A DNA stretch of 64,000 bases from Pelagibius litoralis (lineage in GTDB: Bacteria > Pseudomonadota > Alphaproteobacteria > Kiloniellales > Kiloniellaceae). Positions 63,317 to 64,000 of this stretch are shown piece by piece (within the stretch, counting starts at the first letter, position 1; each line of letters begins with the position of its first letter). The stretch is from positions 62,001 through 126,000 of the forward strand of contig NZ_JAAQPH010000006.1 in NCBI RefSeq assembly GCF_011683915.1, given 5' to 3'. The notes beneath the pieces are model-generated. The model was not told the DNA's origin. It was given only the letters and a program-made list of their open reading frames with translations, and searched no databases. A program made the translations under genes and the position numbers.

Positions 63317-64000
63317 CGTGGCCAAGAACCCGACGGTCGCGGGCAACGACGACTCCGAGGGTATGGACTACCTGATGACCCGCCGTACCCGCTGGGTCAC
63401 TGTCTACCTGCCGCTTTCCGTGATTGTCTTCATCCTGCTGTTCCCGTTTTATTGGATGACGCTGACCGCCCTGAAGCCCAATGCCGAGCTTCTGGACATG
63501 AACACCACGAGTCCGCTCTGGGTAGCCGATCCCACGCTTTCGCATATCCTTCATGTGATCCTTGAGACCGACTATCCGATCTGGATGTGGAACACCATGC
63601 TGGTCTCCGTCGTGGCGACCTTCATCTCGCTGGTTGCCTCGGTCCTGGCGGCCTATGCCATCGTGCGTATTCGCTATAAGGGCGCGCAGTGGGTCGGCGG
63701 CTTGATCTTCCTGGCCTACCTGGTGCCGCCGTCGATTCTCTTCATTCCGCTGTCGGTCATCGTCCACGCCTACGGGCTGTTCGATACGCCCATGGCCCTG
63801 ATCCTCACCTACCCGACGATTCTGATTCCGTTCTCCACATGGCTGCTGATGGGATACTTCAAGACCATTCCCTATGAGCTGGAGGAATGCGCCCTGATGG
63901 ACGGCGCCAGCCGCACCCAGATCCTCATGAAGATCGTGCTGCCGCTGGCCGTGCCGGGCCTCATCTCGGCGGGCATCTTCTCCTTTACCCTGTGCTGGAA
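63309..64000 (+). CDS. Sugar ABC transporter permease (MalG/UgpE type), truncated by window end
   Basis: Residues 1-230 are visible; the C-terminus lies beyond the window. It starts MTDVAKNPTVAG, with a first membrane helix near 32-52 (LPLSVIVFILLFPFYWM) and further helices at about 98-120 and 135-160. The coupling EAA loop ELEECALMDGASRTQILMKI is near 196-215. It overlaps the MalF-type gene by 8 bases, so the order is ATPase-binding protein-permease-permease. It is incomplete because the sequence ends, not because the gene is broken. Confidence 0.9.
   Translation, partial: MTDVAKNPTVAGNDDSEGMDYLMTRRTRWVTVYLPLSVIVFILLFPFYWMTLTALKPNAELLDMNTTSPLWVADPTLSHILHVILETDYPIWMWNTMLVSVVATFISLVASVLAAYAIVRIRYKGAQWVGGLIFLAYLVPPSILFIPLSVIVHAYGLFDTPMALILTYPTILIPFSTWLLMGYFKTIPYELEECALMDGASRTQILMKIVLPLAVPGLISAGIFSFTLCW

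Overview
The window looks like a GC-rich alphaproteobacterial chromosome, most plausibly from the Rhodospirillales or a related marine or soil lineage. The clues are an IscR-type iron-sulfur operon with two cysteine desulfurases, a MipZ-type ParA ATPase, Xsc-type sulfonate chemistry, many sugar-acid catabolic genes, and several solute-binding-protein transporters. No phage genes, complete insertion sequence, CRISPR array or rRNA were seen. There is one tRNA (Met, CAT). Lineage is an inference from gene content and protein style, not from a marker-gene comparison.

Region 1 (1-9.5 kb) is rich in sulfur metabolism: cysE, then iscR, two cysteine desulfurases and a [2Fe-2S] ferredoxin without an adjacent iscU. 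A DUF302 protein, an alpha/beta hydrolase, a TetR/aldo-keto reductase pair, mnmA and an SCP2-domain protein follow. Region 2 (9.5-13.6 kb) holds tRNA-Met, xsc and pta (sulfoacetaldehyde to acetyl-CoA), with a strong terminator-like hairpin between xsc and pta, and a DUF2270 membrane protein. Region 3 (13.6-27.6 kb) is mixed: a hybrid histidine kinase without a receiver, envelope proteins, a PQQ-type sugar dehydrogenase with a cytochrome c, a fluoroacetate-dehalogenase-like hydrolase, a pair of unrecognised membrane proteins, a lipoprotein, a TerB-like/MipZ fusion, and an SLC13-type permease with TrkA-C domains.

Region 4 (27.8-41.1 kb) is a sugar-uptake regulon. Two paralogous ribose/fructose-class ABC transporters flank an aldose epimerase, a DHDPS/KDG-aldolase-like protein, an unrecognised permease and a FadR-type GntR regulator. 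Both transporter operons carry the same -35 box (TTGACGCC) followed at nearly the same distance by an identical 21-base element, best read as the operator of that regulator. An amine oxidase and an SMP-30/gluconolactonase protein follow.

Region 5 (41.3-45.0 kb) has visibly lower GC. It holds a 44-residue basic protein too short for ordinary gene calling, then three tightly packed genes: a PhnW-like aminotransferase, a CDP-alcohol phosphatidyltransferase and a sugar/choline-type nucleotidyltransferase. I read these as a candidate phosphonolipid (2-aminoethylphosphonate head-group) cassette. About 650 bases of noncoding sequence lie upstream of it.

Region 6 (45-64 kb) is sugar-acid catabolism. 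It includes a beta-hydroxyacid dehydrogenase, an FAH-family diketo-acid hydrolase, a 2-hydroxyacid dehydrogenase, a DenD-like dehydrogenase fused in one operon with dgoK and dgoA, an IlvD/EDD sugar-acid dehydratase, a ketodeoxyfuconate-dehydrogenase-like SDR and a second SDR. It also holds an orphan ParA ATPase, a divergent CYTH-CHAD/SixA pair, a homocysteine methyltransferase and an EamA exporter. The window closes with a MalK/Tat-exported binding protein/MalF/MalG ABC transporter that runs off the right edge.
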